Assembly (NCBI GenBank): GCA_013791885.1
Contig: VMSZ01000043.1
Span: forward strand, 1-59,553
Direction of reading: 5' to 3'
Origin: Sulfurimonas sp.
GTDB lineage: Bacteria; Campylobacterota; Campylobacteria; Campylobacterales; Sulfurimonadaceae
Length of the DNA stretch: 59,553 nt
Below, piece after piece: positions 27,861-37,792 of the stretch. The translations under genes and the position numbers were made by a program. Position 1 is the stretch's first letter. Each line of letters starts with the position of its first letter. Under the pieces are notes generated by a model, which made no database searches, was not told the DNA's origin, and saw nothing but the letters and a program-made list of their open reading frames with translations.

Positions 27861-27911
27861 ATTAGTGATTATTTTGCGAATTATAGCCAATATAAATTAA
27901 TCGTAGTTCGC

Positions 27912-27917
27912 TATAAT
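27912..27917 (+). promoter_or_regulatory. -10 box of hemL
   Basis: A perfect TATAAT lies 27 bases upstream of the hemL ATG, leaving a leader of about 20 bases with an AAGG site. Confidence 0.55.
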
Positions 27918-27943
27918 AACAAAAATATTTACAAGGTTTAAGA

Positions 27944-29236
27944 ATGAGTACAGAAGCATCAATAAAGGCATTTGAAGAAGCGCAGAGTTTAATTCCGGGT
28001 GGGGTGAATTCCCCTGTAAGAGCATTTAAAAGTGTTGGAGGAACTCCTCTTTTTATAGCAGAAGGAGAAGGTGCGTATTTAACAGATATTGATGGCAATA
28101 AGTATGTAGACTTTGTTCAAAGCTGGGGACCGCTTATATTTGGGCACAGAGATGAAAGTATAGAAAACGCAGTTATAAACGCAGTCAAACACGGATTGAG
28201 CTTTGGTGCTCCAACAGAAGCAGAAACAGAGCTGGCAAAACTAGTTATTTCATTTTTTGATTCTATTGAAAAAGTCAGATTTGTAAGCAGCGGTACTGAA
28301 GCTGTAATGAGCGCTATTCGCCTTGCCCGCGGTTTTACAGGACGTGATGATATTGTGAAATTTACAGGGTGTTATCATGGACACAGTGACTCGCTATTAG
28401 TTCAGGCCGGAAGCGGTGCGGCTACATTTGGAAACCCAAGTTCTCCCGGTGTTCCTGCAGATTTTACAAAACATACACTTTTAGCTGAGTATAACAATAT
28501 TGAGAGTGTAAAAAAATGTTTTACAGATTCTAAAGATATTGCCTGTGTTATCATTGAACCGATTGCCGGAAATATGGGGCTTGTCCCGGCTGATAAAGAG
28601 TTTTTGGCAGAGTTGAGAGAGCTGTGTGATGCAAATGGCACGCTTCTGATTTTTGATGAAGTTATGAGCGGCTTTCGCGCTTCTATTAATGGGGCTGAGT
28701 CTATTACGGGAACCAAACCAGACATTGTGACACTCGGAAAAGTAATCGGCGGCGGTATGCCTGTTGGCGCTTTTGGAGCAAGAAAAGAGATTATGTCAAT
28801 GCTCTCACCTGAGGGTCCGGTTTATCAGGCAGGAACACTCAGCGGAAACCCGGTTGCAATGGCCGCAGGTCTTGCAGCACTTACAAAACTTAAGCAAAAC
28901 GCAAGAGTTATGGCAGTCCTTGAAGCAAGAGGAAAAAGACTTGTTGAAGGAATGCAAAACGCTGCAAAAGAGTGCGGAATCACTATGCAAATCGATGTAA
29001 GAGGCAGTATGTTCGGGTTTTTCTTTAACGAAAAACCGGTAAAAAATTTCGCCGATGCCTGCAATTCAGATGCAGCTCTTTTTGCGAAATTTCACTCTAT
29101 GATGCTCAGAGAAGGTTTTTATTTCGCCTGTTCACTTTATGAGACTGGTTTTATTTCAACTGCTACAACAGATATGATGATTGAAGATACGATAGCTGCA
29201 AGTGCGAGAGTGTTTAAGGAGATAACAAATGGATAA
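27944..29236 (+). CDS. hemL: Glutamate-1-semialdehyde 2,1-aminomutase
   Basis: HemL makes 5-aminolevulinate from glutamate-1-semialdehyde, the C5 route to haem. The PLP lysine is K266 in [16 protein letters not shown]; other signatures are [36 protein letters not shown] and FDEVMSGFR. The length of 430 residues is standard. It is followed by atpZ with an eight-base overlap. A GATA-free short leader carries its own -10 box at 27912. Confidence 0.96.
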   Translation: MSTEASIKAFEEAQSLIPGGVNSPVRAFKSVGGTPLFIAEGEGAYLTDIDGNKYVDFVQSWGPLIFGHRDESIENAVINAVKHGLSFGAPTEAETELAKLVISFFDSIEKVRFVSSGTEAVMSAIRLARGFTGRDDIVKFTGCYHGHSDSLLVQAGSGAATFGNPSSPGVPADFTKHTLLAEYNNIESVKKCFTDSKDIACVIIEPIAGNMGLVPADKEFLAELRELCDANGTLLIFDEVMSGFRASINGAESITGTKPDIVTLGKVIGGGMPVGAFGARKEIMSMLSPEGPVYQAGTLSGNPVAMAAGLAALTKLKQNARVMAVLEARGKRLVEGMQNAAKECGITMQIDVRGSMFGFFFNEKPVKNFADACNSDAALFAKFHSMMLREGFYFACSLYETGFISTATTDMMIEDTIAASARVFKEITNG

Positions 29237-29561
29237 TAAGGTGAATGGCGAAGAAGAACATAAACCAAGAATAAAACCAATTATAGAGGCGGCAGACAGC
29301 CTCTCTTTGGGAATTTCTATGGTTGTAGCAGTTCTTATGGGTGTTGGCATAGGTTTTTTACTTCGTTCATTAACTGGTATAGGCTGGCTTTTATGGGTAG
29401 GTGTCTTCATTGGTATTGGCGCGGCGATTTTAAATGTTTACAAGGCATACTCAAAACAGTACAAAGTAATGCAGGACTTAGCGAAAGAGCCTCGTTATGC
29501 CATGAAAAAACAGCTCCAAGACAATGATGACGATGAGGATTATGGTGAAAAAAACTATTAG
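29229..29561 (+). CDS. AtpZ/AtpI family small membrane protein
   Basis: The 110-residue protein has two membrane helices (about 28-46, [19 protein letters not shown], and 51-71, [20 protein letters not shown]) separated by a short loop, and an acidic C-terminal tail ([10 protein letters not shown]). This is the AtpZ/AtpI pattern, associated with Mg2+/Ca2+ handling or assembly of the F-type ATP synthase ring. An AAGGAGAT site precedes the ATG. No ATP synthase genes are nearby. Its 3' end overlaps the next gene. Confidence 0.8.
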   Translation: MDNKVNGEEEHKPRIKPIIEAADSLSLGISMVVAVLMGVGIGFLLRSLTGIGWLLWVGVFIGIGAAILNVYKAYSKQYKVMQDLAKEPRYAMKKQLQDNDDDEDYGEKNY

Positions 29562-30054
29562 TCTTCTTATTGGCTCAGAGCTTTTCATAGTAGCTACAAA
29601 TCTCATCTCATTTGAGTTTTATATCAATTTTCAAATAGCGTTTTTGAGTGCTGCATTTATACTTTTTGGCTCGATGTATGCTTATAAAAAAATGATAAAT
29701 ACGCAGATAGACAATAATAATATTGCGAACGAAAAGAGAGATCTGCTCGATGAGATAGAAGACCCGTATGAGTTGTATAATGATGAGCCGCTGAATGAAG
29801 CTCCGTATGAAGAGTTAGACTTAAGAGAGATAGTTAAAGAAGAAAAAAAGAAGATAAAAACACTTTCTCTCAGCAGTGCAAAGCATGGTGTAAAAGGCGG
29901 GTTGTCTGCGTTTAGGCTTGTGCCTTATGTTTTTTTGGTGTTGGGTTTTATAGCACTTAAAAATAATGAGCTATTAAATATCGGGGTCTATCTTGGTGCA
30001 TTGTTACCGGGAATGATTGTAGGGTATTTAAGCGCAAAAGAGATTTTAAACTAG
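29542..30054 (+). CDS. Hypothetical integral membrane protein
   Basis: I do not recognise this family. Two hydrophobic helices at the N-terminus ([16 protein letters not shown] and INFQIAFLSAAFILFGSMYA) are followed by an acidic cytoplasmic-like region of about 70 residues and two more helices at the C-terminus (LVPYVFLVLGFIAL and IGVYLGALLPGMIVGYLS). Several in-frame starts exist within the atpZ tail (29524, 29527, 29533, 29542); I chose ATG 29542 because GAGGA lies just before it. It ends one base from the convergent PAS-like gene. Confidence 0.7.
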   Translation: MVKKTISLLIGSELFIVATNLISFEFYINFQIAFLSAAFILFGSMYAYKKMINTQIDNNNIANEKRDLLDEIEDPYELYNDEPLNEAPYEELDLREIVKEEKKKIKTLSLSSAKHGVKGGLSAFRLVPYVFLVLGFIALKNNELLNIGVYLGALLPGMIVGYLSAKEILN

Positions 30055-30750
30055 TTAAATCTCTTTGCTTGTTATCATCGGAATGTTGATGGTAATGCCG
30101 TTTTGAACTTCAATGTAATAACCGCTCTCTTCAACAAAGTTTTTTAATTCTGTCAGCTTATTCTTGTTCATATTTTTAGCATTAATTTCTATAGAAAAAA
30201 TACTGTATTTTTTATTCTCAAATTTAATATGTTCACCGATTCTATAAAAAACTCTTGTAAGAATCTCTTCATTCTCTTTAAAACAATCATACATTTTATT
30301 TAAAATTTTAATAATTTTGTTGGAATTTAAAACAATACTGGGAATAGTAGGGTCAAAGTCCTTGACGAAATGTATTTTTGAACTTATTGAGTTTGTTGAG
30401 ATACACAGGTCTATAAGGGTGTAGATATTCGTAAGTTCGCCATCCGCCGTTTTAGGGTTTGTGATTTTAAAAACAGGAGATTGATAGAGTTTAATCCCAA
30501 TCTGCTCTTCATTTTCATAACCGACTGTTAAGCCGAAAAATTTGTATCTTCCAAACTCAAGTTCCATAAATGTCGTTTTAAAACCAAAGTTTACACTTGC
30601 ACAGGACGTGGCTAATTCAAAAAGTTCGTGCATTGACGCAAACCCCAAAAGAAATTGGGCTTCTGCGTTTAGAGAGTTTATTTTTCCATTTGTGTTGAAG
30701 AGTATGAAAGGGTTGTAATCATATTCTAACCACTGTTGTTCAAAAGTCAT
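30055..30750 (-). CDS. PAS-like signalling protein of unknown role
   Basis: The N-terminal ~100 residues resemble a PAS domain (YNPFILFNTNGKINSLNAEAQFLLG). The C-terminal half, with PSIVLNSNKIIKILNKMYDCF and SIFSIEINAKNMNKNKL, has some likeness to a histidine-kinase dimerisation/ATPase-derived region, but no H-box, N-box or G-box can be defended. It starts 12 bases after the rpoD stop, so it is likely co-transcribed with rpoD. This links it to general regulation only by position. There is no membrane segment. Confidence 0.65.
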   Translation of the reverse strand: MTFEQQWLEYDYNPFILFNTNGKINSLNAEAQFLLGFASMHELFELATSCASVNFGFKTTFMELEFGRYKFFGLTVGYENEEQIGIKLYQSPVFKITNPKTADGELTNIYTLIDLCISTNSISSKIHFVKDFDPTIPSIVLNSNKIIKILNKMYDCFKENEEILTRVFYRIGEHIKFENKKYSIFSIEINAKNMNKNKLTELKNFVEESGYYIEVQNGITINIPMITSKEI

Positions 30751-30762
30751 GTTCGGTTTTCT

Positions 30763-32634
30763 CTAATCTTCTATATAATTTTTAAGTTTACGTCCAACTT
30801 TTGGGTGTTTGAGTTTTTTAATAGCACTTGATTCAATCTGACGAACTCTCTCACGTGTTACATTGAGTTCTTTTCCTATCTCTTCTAGTGTTCTGTCACT
30901 TTCATCATCCATAATTCCAAAACGCAGTTTTATAACCGCTTTTTCTCTTTCGTTGAGTTGTTCTAGAACGTGCTCAATCTGAACTCTCAAATCATCTTTT
31001 AAGATGGCATCTGATGGAGAAACTGAAGTTTTATCTTCAATAAAGTCACCAAATCTGCCATCTTCTTCGCTACCGATTGGTGCTTCAAGAGAGATTGGCT
31101 CTTTAGTGATTTTTATAACGTTTTTAACTTTCTCAACAGATAAACCGACTTCTTCTGCAATTGTCTCAACATCCGGCTCTTTCCCATGTTCTTGAAGGTG
31201 TTTACGCATAATTTTGTTAATGCGGTTAATAGTTTCAATCATGTGAATAGGAATACGTATCGTTCTTGCCTGATCAGCGATAGCACGTGAAATAGCCTGA
31301 CGAATCCACCAAGTGGCATAGGTAGAGAATTTGTAACCTTTTTGGTATTCAAATTTGTCAACCGCTTTCATAAGACCGATATTTCCTTCTTGAATTAAGT
31401 CAAGGAAAGGAAGACCTCTGTTTGTGTAGCGTTTCGCAATAGAAACAACAAGTCTGAGGTTTGATTTTGCCATTCTTGTTTTAGAAATTTCAGAAATATT
31501 TTTACCGCGTTTAATCTGCTCCAAAATATCTGCCAATTTTTCAGGTTCCATGTCAAAACTGTTTTTGGAAGCCTCTTTAGTTTGAACAAGCTTTTTAATC
31601 TCCATATAGGTACTTACCATAGTAGCCTCTGGAACCATATTCGCAATATCTTCTTTTGTCAGGTCACTGATTTTTGCAACCAAAACTTTATGGTTTGCTT
31701 TGAGTGTTGCGTTAAAAAGCGGGAGTTTATACTCAAGACGTTTGAGCTCTTTATCGTAGCCGTCATCACTTTTAAGCGCAGTTTCCATAGCTTTTACAAG
31801 TTCATTGATAAGCTTTGAAGTTGGCCCAAGTTCAAGAAGTTTTTCTTTTAAGATACTTTTTTTGTATGTTAAATTTAAAAAGAAGCTTACTATTTCTTCT
31901 GTAATTTCTCCATCTAACTCTTCGGGCATTTTTTCAGTGGATTTTGTCCAGTCTTTTTTTGCTTTCTCAAGAGCTTTAAAGCTTATAGACACTTTTTCTA
32001 CTCTTGTTTTATCTTTTACAGAAAGAGGTTTTTCACTAGGCTCTTTCTCATCACCGTCGTCATCGCTTTCATTCTCATCATCACTGTCATCATCGTTTTC
32101 GTTGTCATCTTCAAAGCTTTTAAAAAGCTCTTTAACACGTCTTTCACGATTAATTAGAGGATCTTTATAGTCAAGGATGAAGTCTATAAGATAAGGTACA
32201 GAACATATAGCATCTATGATAATGCCTTCACCGCGTTCTATAGTTTTTGAAATCTCTATCTCTTCTTCTTTTGTTAAAAGAGGGATTTGCCCCATTTCGC
32301 GAAGGTACATACGAACTGGAGAGTCAGAACGTGACCATTCAAGAAGCTCATGTTCTTTTAAAATGTCAAATTTATCTGACTCGTTGTCTTCGATCATTTT
32401 TCTTTGAGCATCACGCTGCGCCTGTGCTTCTCTGTCATTTAAAAGTTTTGCATGCTCAGAAGATGTGTAAAGACAGGCTTTATGTTTTACTACAAGTTTG
32501 TGAATTGCTTTAGCTTGGGCAGAAGTTGGTTGTTTGTCGAAGAGTTCAATAAGGGATTCATAAGTAGAACAATCTTTAGATTTTTTACTTGTGAAAAATG
32601 TTTCTATGGCTTGATTGAGTTCTTTTGCAGTCAT
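30763..32634 (-). CDS. rpoD: RNA polymerase primary sigma factor (sigma-70)
   Basis: RpoD directs transcription of housekeeping genes. Region 1.2 ([22 protein letters not shown]) and region 2 ([39 protein letters not shown]) are complete, as are region 3 ([13 protein letters not shown]) and the region 4 helix-turn-helix ([15 protein letters not shown]). The non-conserved region between 1.2 and 2 contains an acidic stretch (many D/E, around residues 165-200). The 623-residue length is usual for this phylum. Its -10 box is at 32677-32682, and a divergent flagellar operon starts 175 bases away. Confidence 0.97.
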   Translation of the reverse strand: MTAKELNQAIETFFTSKKSKDCSTYESLIELFDKQPTSAQAKAIHKLVVKHKACLYTSSEHAKLLNDREAQAQRDAQRKMIEDNESDKFDILKEHELLEWSRSDSPVRMYLREMGQIPLLTKEEEIEISKTIERGEGIIIDAICSVPYLIDFILDYKDPLINRERRVKELFKSFEDDNENDDDSDDENESDDDGDEKEPSEKPLSVKDKTRVEKVSISFKALEKAKKDWTKSTEKMPEELDGEITEEIVSFFLNLTYKKSILKEKLLELGPTSKLINELVKAMETALKSDDGYDKELKRLEYKLPLFNATLKANHKVLVAKISDLTKEDIANMVPEATMVSTYMEIKKLVQTKEASKNSFDMEPEKLADILEQIKRGKNISEISKTRMAKSNLRLVVSIAKRYTNRGLPFLDLIQEGNIGLMKAVDKFEYQKGYKFSTYATWWIRQAISRAIADQARTIRIPIHMIETINRINKIMRKHLQEHGKEPDVETIAEEVGLSVEKVKNVIKITKEPISLEAPIGSEEDGRFGDFIEDKTSVSPSDAILKDDLRVQIEHVLEQLNEREKAVIKLRFGIMDDESDRTLEEIGKELNVTRERVRQIESSAIKKLKHPKVGRKLKNYIED

Positions 32635-32676
32635 ATAGCAGTATGCTCCATAGTTTTAAGGATTTTTGAAGAGTGG

Positions 32677-32682
32677 ATTATA
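32677..32682 (-). promoter_or_regulatory. -10 box of rpoD
   Basis: A perfect TATAAT on the minus strand lies 42 bases before the rpoD ATG. Confidence 0.5.
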
Positions 32683-32759
32683 CCCAAATCACATTAAAGA
32701 CAGCTTGGATATAAAATATTTTATTTTAAAAAATGTATTTGAGATACGCAGTTTATTTT

Positions 32760-32775
32760 TGGAACACTCTTTGCT
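32760..32775 (+). promoter_or_regulatory. Sigma-54 (RpoN) promoter of the flagellar rod operon
   Basis: TGGAACACTCTTTGCT matches the -24/-12 consensus TGGCAC-N5-TTGCW with one mismatch and exactly ten bases between the GG and GC doublets. It lies 34 bases before the first rod gene ATG. Rod and hook genes are RpoN-dependent in Campylobacter and Helicobacter, which supports the assignment. Confidence 0.8.
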
Positions 32776-32809
32776 GTGAAATAAAAAATATCCAAATAAG
32801 GGATGACAT

Positions 32810-33631
32810 ATGCAAACAGGCTATTACAGTTCAGCTGCAGGAATGGTGACACAGTTCAACCGTCTTGAGACGATTGCCAATAATCTTGCAAACGTAAACA
32901 GTGCCGGCTTTAAAGAAGATAACCTTGTTGTAGGGGACTTTATGCGTCTTTACAAAGAGAGCCGAGATGAACTTCCAAATGAAAATCATAGTGTTGCTGG
33001 AGCAAAGTACATTAACAGAGCTATGACAAGAGCACCGCAGATTGTGGACTCTTATACTGACTTTTCTGTAGGTAATATGCAAAAGACAGGAAATCAACTT
33101 GACTTTGCACTTTCAAAAGAAGGACTGTTTTTCGCGGTCAAAACGCCACAAGGTGTAAGACTTACCCGTGATGGTTCTTTTTCTATGAATGACGAAGGCA
33201 AACTTGTGACCAAACAGGGTTATGAAGTTTTACCGAGTAACTATTTTGAGACTCAGGGCAGCATTGCGTTTAATGTGCAAGACAGTGTGATAGAAGCAGA
33301 TAAAAATGGTCAACTCTATAAAAACATTCCAAATACAGCGACTATGGCAGCAGATGCAAAACTTTTCATTGTACAACCGGATAACCTCGCAATGTTGAAA
33401 AAAGAGGGTGATAATCTTTATGTGTATGACGAACTTGAACAATCAAAAAGTGTCGATGAAAGCGGTGGTGTTATTCAAGGTTTTGTTGAAAAAAGTAATG
33501 TAAACGCGGTGAAGATGATGACACAGATGATAGAAACAAACCGTTTAGTAGGAATGTATCAAAAAGCTATGGATTCACAGATGAATGATATGAACCGAGA
33601 TGCAATTGAAAAAATTGCTAGAAAAGCATAA
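32810..33631 (+). CDS. Flagellar basal-body rod protein (FlgF/FlgG2-like)
   Basis: The protein belongs to the FlgE/F/G family: N-terminal rod signature TQFNRLETIANNLANVNSAGFK, a central FlgG-like region (FFAVKTPQGVRLTRDGSFSMN) and C-terminal coiled coil (VIQGFVEKSNVNAVKMMTQM). It forms part of the proximal or distal rod in the periplasm and is exported by the flagellar type III system without cleavage. The 273-residue size matches the FlgF/FlgG2 paralogue that precedes flgG in Campylobacter. It lies 34 bases after a sigma-54 promoter and 26 bases before flgG. Confidence 0.9.
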   Translation: MQTGYYSSAAGMVTQFNRLETIANNLANVNSAGFKEDNLVVGDFMRLYKESRDELPNENHSVAGAKYINRAMTRAPQIVDSYTDFSVGNMQKTGNQLDFALSKEGLFFAVKTPQGVRLTRDGSFSMNDEGKLVTKQGYEVLPSNYFETQGSIAFNVQDSVIEADKNGQLYKNIPNTATMAADAKLFIVQPDNLAMLKKEGDNLYVYDELEQSKSVDESGGVIQGFVEKSNVNAVKMMTQMIETNRLVGMYQKAMDSQMNDMNRDAIEKIARKA

Positions 33632-33657
33632 TAAATAGAACTTAAGGAATAAATAGG

Positions 33658-34446
33658 ATGATGCAATCACTTTATACTGCCTCAACAGGAATGTTGGGAA
33701 TGCAGACACAAATCGACACTACGGCCAATAATATTGCCAACGTTAACACTATAGGCTTCAAAAAGTCTCGTGCGGAATTTGCTGACCTTATGTACCATGT
33801 TATGGAATACGCGGGAACTTCTACGAGCGACGTTACAAAAAGTCCTACAGGTATAGAAGTTGGGCTTGGTGTAAGACCAACGGCAATTAATAAAATATTC
33901 TCTGAGGGAAGTTTAAAACAGACAGATAATGAGCTTGATATTGCCATAACAGGAAAGGGTTTCTTTAAAATGGAACTTCCGGATGGAACTGAAGTTTATT
34001 CAAGAAACGGTGCTTTTAAAATTGATGACAATGGTACCATGGTAAATAGTGACGGCTACAAAATGGTGCCGGAGCTTGTTATCCCACCTGATGCTACAAA
34101 TGTAAGTATTGGAACTGATGGTACTGTTTCTGTTGTTCAAGCAGGTCAAACTCAGGCTACTCAGATCGGTCAGATTTCTACTACAAACTTCATTAATCCA
34201 GCAGGTTTACACTCTATGGGTGATAATCTTTACATAGAAACAGACAGTTCAGGACAACCGGTTGAGGGAACTCCAGGAGTCGATGGTCTTGGCGTTTTAA
34301 GACAAGGTTTTGTTGAACTGAGCAATGTTGAACTCGTGGTTGAACTCACTGACCTTATTACTGGACAGCGTGCATATGATTCAAATTCAAAAGTAATCAC
34401 GACAAGTGATGAAATGCTCCAAACTACAAATAATCTCAAAAGATAA
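33658..34446 (+). CDS. flgG: Flagellar basal-body distal rod protein FlgG
   Basis: FlgG builds the distal rod that crosses the periplasm. Seen are ASTGMLGMQTQIDTTANNIANVNTIGFKK at start (key part TTANNIANVNTIGFKK), GKGFFKMELPDGTEVYSRNG, and the C-terminal GFVELSNVELVVELTDLITGQRAY core (LVVELTDLITGQRAY). At 262 residues it is a standard FlgG. It is co-transcribed with the preceding paralogue. The downstream region holds repeat copy B. No flgA or flgH lies nearby, so flagellar genes are scattered as usual in this phylum. Confidence 0.95.
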   Translation: MMQSLYTASTGMLGMQTQIDTTANNIANVNTIGFKKSRAEFADLMYHVMEYAGTSTSDVTKSPTGIEVGLGVRPTAINKIFSEGSLKQTDNELDIAITGKGFFKMELPDGTEVYSRNGAFKIDDNGTMVNSDGYKMVPELVIPPDATNVSIGTDGTVSVVQAGQTQATQIGQISTTNFINPAGLHSMGDNLYIETDSSGQPVEGTPGVDGLGVLRQGFVELSNVELVVELTDLITGQRAYDSNSKVITTSDEMLQTTNNLKR

Positions 34447-34473
34447 TAAACACCTAAAATAGTTTAAATACTA

Positions 34474-34555
34474 ATAATGGGCGAAGCCCATTTTAGTAGC
34501 AAGGACATTTTGTCCTTTGCAAACCCCTAAAGCTTTTCATATAAATGTGAAAGAG
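34474..34555 (+). repeat. Triple-hairpin intergenic repeat, copy B
   Basis: Hairpin 1 ATGGGC/GCCCAT (34477-34491), hairpin 2 GCAAGGACA/TGTCCTTTGC (34499-34520), linker AAACCCCTAAAGCT (34521-34534) and hairpin 3 CTTTTCA/TGAAAG (34533-34553). It follows flgG and precedes leuD, so it could also act as a terminator or transcript 3' end here. Confidence 0.75.
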
Positions 34556-34651
34556 TTCAAAAACAGCTTAATACTATTTCATATTAGGCTGTTTCTTCAC
34601 TTCTTTCACGCTTAATTTAATGACTTTATAAAAGTAAAATCTCATTTTAGT

Positions 34652-34657
34652 TATAAT
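34652..34657 (+). promoter_or_regulatory. -10 box of leuD-leuB
   Basis: A perfect TATAAT lies 39 bases before the leuD ATG, after repeat copy B. Confidence 0.5.
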
Positions 34658-34695
34658 CGCGGAATTAATTTAAAAATTACTATTAGGATTTTTGT

Positions 34696-35199
34696 ATGCA
34701 AAAAGCAAATATTGATGGAAAAGTTTGGACTTTCGGCAAAGATGTAGATACAGATTTGATTATAGCTGCGCGCTATTTAAATACATCTGTTCCCGAAAAA
34801 TTGGCACTTCATGTTATGGAAGATGCTGACCCGGAATTTGTTAAAAAAATGACTCCGGGAGACATTATAGTCGCTGGTGAAAATTTTGGTTGCGGAAGTT
34901 CGCGCGAACATGCACCAATAGCTCTTAAAGCTGCCGGTGTAGCTGCTGTAATAGCACCAACATTTGCCAGAATTTTTTATCGTAACGCGTTTAACATGGG
35001 CCTTCCTATATTTGAACTAAATGAAAGTGCGGAGATTAGCGAGGGCGATAACATTAGTGTTGATATGAACGCAGGAACTATTACAAATAAAACAACTTCC
35101 AAAACATATTCTTTTACTCCAATCCCAGAGTTCATGCAAGAACTTATAGATGCCGGCGGACTAATGAATTTTGCAACTAAAGAGATAGAAGGTAAATAA
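34696..35199 (+). CDS. leuD: 3-isopropylmalate dehydratase small subunit
   Basis: LeuD is the swivelling domain of isopropylmalate isomerase in leucine synthesis. Seen are [19 protein letters not shown], the signature [19 protein letters not shown] (key part [14 protein letters not shown]) and the [11 protein letters not shown] segment. At 167 residues it is the short bacterial/archaeal type that pairs with a separate LeuC, which is not in this window. Its TAA overlaps the leuB ATG by one base, so the two are coupled. Confidence 0.95.
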   Translation: MQKANIDGKVWTFGKDVDTDLIIAARYLNTSVPEKLALHVMEDADPEFVKKMTPGDIIVAGENFGCGSSREHAPIALKAAGVAAVIAPTFARIFYRNAFNMGLPIFELNESAEISEGDNISVDMNAGTITNKTTSKTYSFTPIPEFMQELIDAGGLMNFATKEIEGK

Positions 35200-36275
35200 T
35201 GAAACAGTATAAAATAGCACTAATTAAAGGCGATGGAATAGGTCCTGAGATCATTGATGAAGCAGTAAAAGTTTTAGATGCAGTTGCGTCTTGTTGTGAT
35301 ATGGAGTTTTCTTACCAAGAGGCACTTATGGGCGGATGCGCTTATGATATTACGGGCGACCCGCTTCCACAAGAGACAATACAAATTGCACTCAGTAGCG
35401 ACGCAGTTCTTTTTGGTGCAATCGGTGGTGAAAAATGGGACAATCTTCCTCGCGAAAAACGCCCTGAAAGCGGACTTTTAAGATTTCGTAAAGAGCTTGG
35501 CGTTTATGCAAATCTTCGTCCTGCTGTTGTATATGATGAACTGATAAACGCATCTTCATTGAAGCCAGAAGTAGTGAAGGGTGTTGATTTAATGGTTGTT
35601 CGTGAACTTATCGGTGGTATTTACTTCGGTGAGCCTAAAGGCCGTGATGAGAACAAAGGCTGGAACACTATGGTGTACACACGTCCTGAAATCGTAAGAA
35701 TTGCACACACTGCGTTTAAGATTGCAATGGAGAGAGATAAAAAAGTATGCTCAATCGACAAGGCAAATGTACTTGATGTTTCTCAGTTATGGAGAGAAGT
35801 TGTAGAAGAAGTTGCTAAAGAGTATCCTGAAGTAAAACTTTCACATATGTATGTAGATAATGCAGCTATGCAGCTTATCCGTGATCCAAAACAGTTTGAC
35901 GTAATGTTGACAGGAAACATTTTTGGAGATATCTTAAGCGATGAAGCAAGTATGCTCTCGGGTTCAATCGGTCTTTTACCATCAGCTTCTGTCGGTGCAA
36001 AAATTGGTGTTTATGAGCCTATCCACGGTTCTGCTCCTGATATTGCAGGACAAGGAATTGCCAATCCGATTGCAACTATATCTTCTGCATCCATGATGCT
36101 CAGATATGCACTTGGAGAAATTGCGGCAGCGGATAAAATTGATGCAGCCATTAAAAGAGCCCTAAGTGAAGGTTATAGAACGCAAGATTTAGCTCAGTAT
36201 GATGCAAAAGAAGTTTGCTCAACAAGCGAAATGGGTTCTATCATTGCTAATTACGTTGCAAAATGCAAACACTAA
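35199..36275 (+). CDS. leuB: 3-isopropylmalate dehydrogenase
   Basis: LeuB oxidatively decarboxylates 3-isopropylmalate with NAD. Seen are [19 protein letters not shown], the substrate-binding [21 protein letters not shown] segment (key part [14 protein letters not shown]), the metal ligands in [13 protein letters not shown] and [13 protein letters not shown]. The 358-residue length is standard. It overlaps the next small TPR gene by 13 bases. Confidence 0.96.
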   Translation: MKQYKIALIKGDGIGPEIIDEAVKVLDAVASCCDMEFSYQEALMGGCAYDITGDPLPQETIQIALSSDAVLFGAIGGEKWDNLPREKRPESGLLRFRKELGVYANLRPAVVYDELINASSLKPEVVKGVDLMVVRELIGGIYFGEPKGRDENKGWNTMVYTRPEIVRIAHTAFKIAMERDKKVCSIDKANVLDVSQLWREVVEEVAKEYPEVKLSHMYVDNAAMQLIRDPKQFDVMLTGNIFGDILSDEASMLSGSIGLLPSASVGAKIGVYEPIHGSAPDIAGQGIANPIATISSASMMLRYALGEIAAADKIDAAIKRALSEGYRTQDLAQYDAKEVCSTSEMGSIIANYVAKCKH

Positions 36276-36511
36276 CCCTCGCAAACATTTATGAACTCCA
36301 GGGTCTCAAAGAAGAGGCTCTAGAAATATATAAAGAGGTTTTGAAGAAAAATCCACAAAACAGTGAAGCGAAAATTGCGATACGAAGACTCTCCGGAATG
36401 AGAAAAAAGTTTTTAAATGTAAACACACAAATGAAAGATTTTTTTTTAAAAATGGATACAGATGTCGAGTTTAAAGAGTTTGAAAGGTGGTTGTTAAAAT
36501 TATGGAACTAA
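36263..36511 (+). CDS. Small TPR-like protein
   Basis: The 82-residue product contains one clear tetratricopeptide-type helix pair ([38 protein letters not shown]) and a charged helical C-terminus. It lies in a tight run leuB-TPR-CiaD-like-purU and overlaps both neighbours, so it is very probably translated by coupling, although its own ribosome site is weak. It may dock to the CiaD-like product, but that is inference. Function unknown. Confidence 0.7.
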   Translation: MQTLTLANIYELQGLKEEALEIYKEVLKKNPQNSEAKIAIRRLSGMRKKFLNVNTQMKDFFLKMDTDVEFKEFERWLLKLWN

Positions 36512-36864
36512 AAGATGTAATACTCTCTACTTTGGCAGAGATGGAAGATGAACATATTATTGAAAAACACACTTCAGGCGTTATTGAAAAAAAAGAGAGT
36601 TTCGCAGCAAAACCGGTTCAAAAAACTGTAGAGCAAAATTATGATGAAAATGAAGAAGACGAGGATGAACAACTCTCTAACAATAGTGAAGTAAAATATT
36701 TAAGCTCTATTAGAGAGAGACTCTTAGTTCTTTTTGAAGGTTTTCAAGCACCAAACAACACAAATATAGAAGCAAAAGTAGATATGACACTTAATTTCTT
36801 AGAATATGTTTTAGCGACTATAGACTCTCGAGTGGAAATGTTAGAAAAAGGAAATAAAAAATGA
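36502..36864 (+). CDS. CiaD-like domain protein (tentative)
   Basis: A 120-residue acidic protein with a disordered middle (NEEDEDEQLSNN) and a helical C-terminal domain (YLSSIRERLLVLFEGFQ; LNFLEYVLATIDSRVEML). In Campylobacter jejuni the invasion effector gene ciaD is near purU, and the same C-terminal domain is, from memory, widespread in the phylum, so the ancestral role is unlikely to be virulence. I chose ATG 36502 (MELKDVIL); a GTG at 36487 is an alternative. The stop overlaps the purU start by four bases. Confidence 0.6.
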   Translation: MELKDVILSTLAEMEDEHIIEKHTSGVIEKKESFAAKPVQKTVEQNYDENEEDEDEQLSNNSEVKYLSSIRERLLVLFEGFQAPNNTNIEAKVDMTLNFLEYVLATIDSRVEMLEKGNKK

Positions 36865-37697
36865 GTCAATTCAGAGTTTTAATAGATACAAATGATGAAA
36901 AAGGTTTGGTTCATAAAGTATCTTCCATTTTTTATAAACTAGACTTAAATATTCTTACAAACAGTGAATTTGTTGACAAAGAGAACAATAAATTTTTTAT
37001 GAGAAGCGTTGTAGATGGAGACGTAAATCTTGGAGAACTTTACAGTGCACTTGAGGAAGTTCTTCCTAAAAATACCAATATAAATGTTATTGAACCAAGC
37101 AAAAAGAATATTATTATTATGGCAACTAAAGAGATGCATGCACTTGGAGATATTCTAATCCGTCATGAAGCAGGGGAACTTGAAGCAAATATTTTAGCTG
37201 TAGTTTCAAATTATGACGTTTTGGAATCTTTGGTTGAAAAATTCAACATCCCTTATATCACTATCTCTCACGAGGGTTTAGACAGAGCAGAACACGAGAC
37301 TAAAGTTTTGGAATGTCTTGCAGACTTTAAAGATATTGACTACATCGTTCTTGCAAAATATATGAGAATTTTAACACCGCGTTTTGTTGAAGTCTATGAA
37401 GATAGAATCATAAACATTCATCACTCCTTTTTACCTGCATTTATAGGTGCAAATCCTTATAAGCAAGCTTATGACAGAGGCGTAAAGATTATTGGTGCCA
37501 CTTCGCATTTTGTAAACAACAATCTTGACGAAGGTCCGATCATAGCTCAAGAAGTTATTCATGTTGACCATGCGTACGGCTGGAAAGATATGCAAAGAAA
37601 AGGTAAAGATGTTGAGAAGATAGTTCTCTCACGAGCGCTTAAATTAGCACTTGAAGATAGAATTTTTGTTTATGCAAACAAAACAGTTATTTTTTAA
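36861..37697 (+). CDS. purU: Formyltetrahydrofolate deformylase
   Basis: PurU hydrolyses 10-formyl-THF to formate and THF, balancing the one-carbon pool. An N-terminal ACT-like domain (VLIDTNDEKGLVHKVSSIFY) precedes the formyltransferase-like domain with YMRILTPRFV, the catalytic INIHHSFLPAFIGANPY segment and GATSHFVNNNLDEGPII. At 278 residues it is standard. It overlaps the upstream CiaD-like gene by four bases. Repeat copy C follows. Confidence 0.95.
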   Translation: MSQFRVLIDTNDEKGLVHKVSSIFYKLDLNILTNSEFVDKENNKFFMRSVVDGDVNLGELYSALEEVLPKNTNINVIEPSKKNIIIMATKEMHALGDILIRHEAGELEANILAVVSNYDVLESLVEKFNIPYITISHEGLDRAEHETKVLECLADFKDIDYIVLAKYMRILTPRFVEVYEDRIINIHHSFLPAFIGANPYKQAYDRGVKIIGATSHFVNNNLDEGPIIAQEVIHVDHAYGWKDMQRKGKDVEKIVLSRALKLALEDRIFVYANKTVIF

Positions 37698-37711
37698 CCG
37701 CTAATGTTGCA

Positions 37712-37792
37712 CACCAAAACGAACTCGTCCATTTTGGTGGCAGGGACAAATGTCCCTACAGCCCCTTAAGCTACGAAAAACTCTGTTTTTCG
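37712..37792 (+). repeat. Triple-hairpin intergenic repeat, copy C
   Basis: Hairpin 1 CACCAAAA/TTTTGGTG (37712-37739), hairpin 2 AGGGACA/TGTCCCT (37742-37757), linker ACAGCCCCTTAAGCT (37758-37772) and hairpin 3 CGAAAAAC/GTTTTTCG (37774-37792). A further hairpin CACTTTT/AAAAGTG (37814-37830) follows. It lies between purU and trmL. Confidence 0.8.

Noticed and set aside
32040-32140. Acidic low-complexity stretch in rpoD as an insertion
   Set aside because: Acidic non-conserved regions between sigma regions 1.2 and 2 are normal for primary sigma factors.
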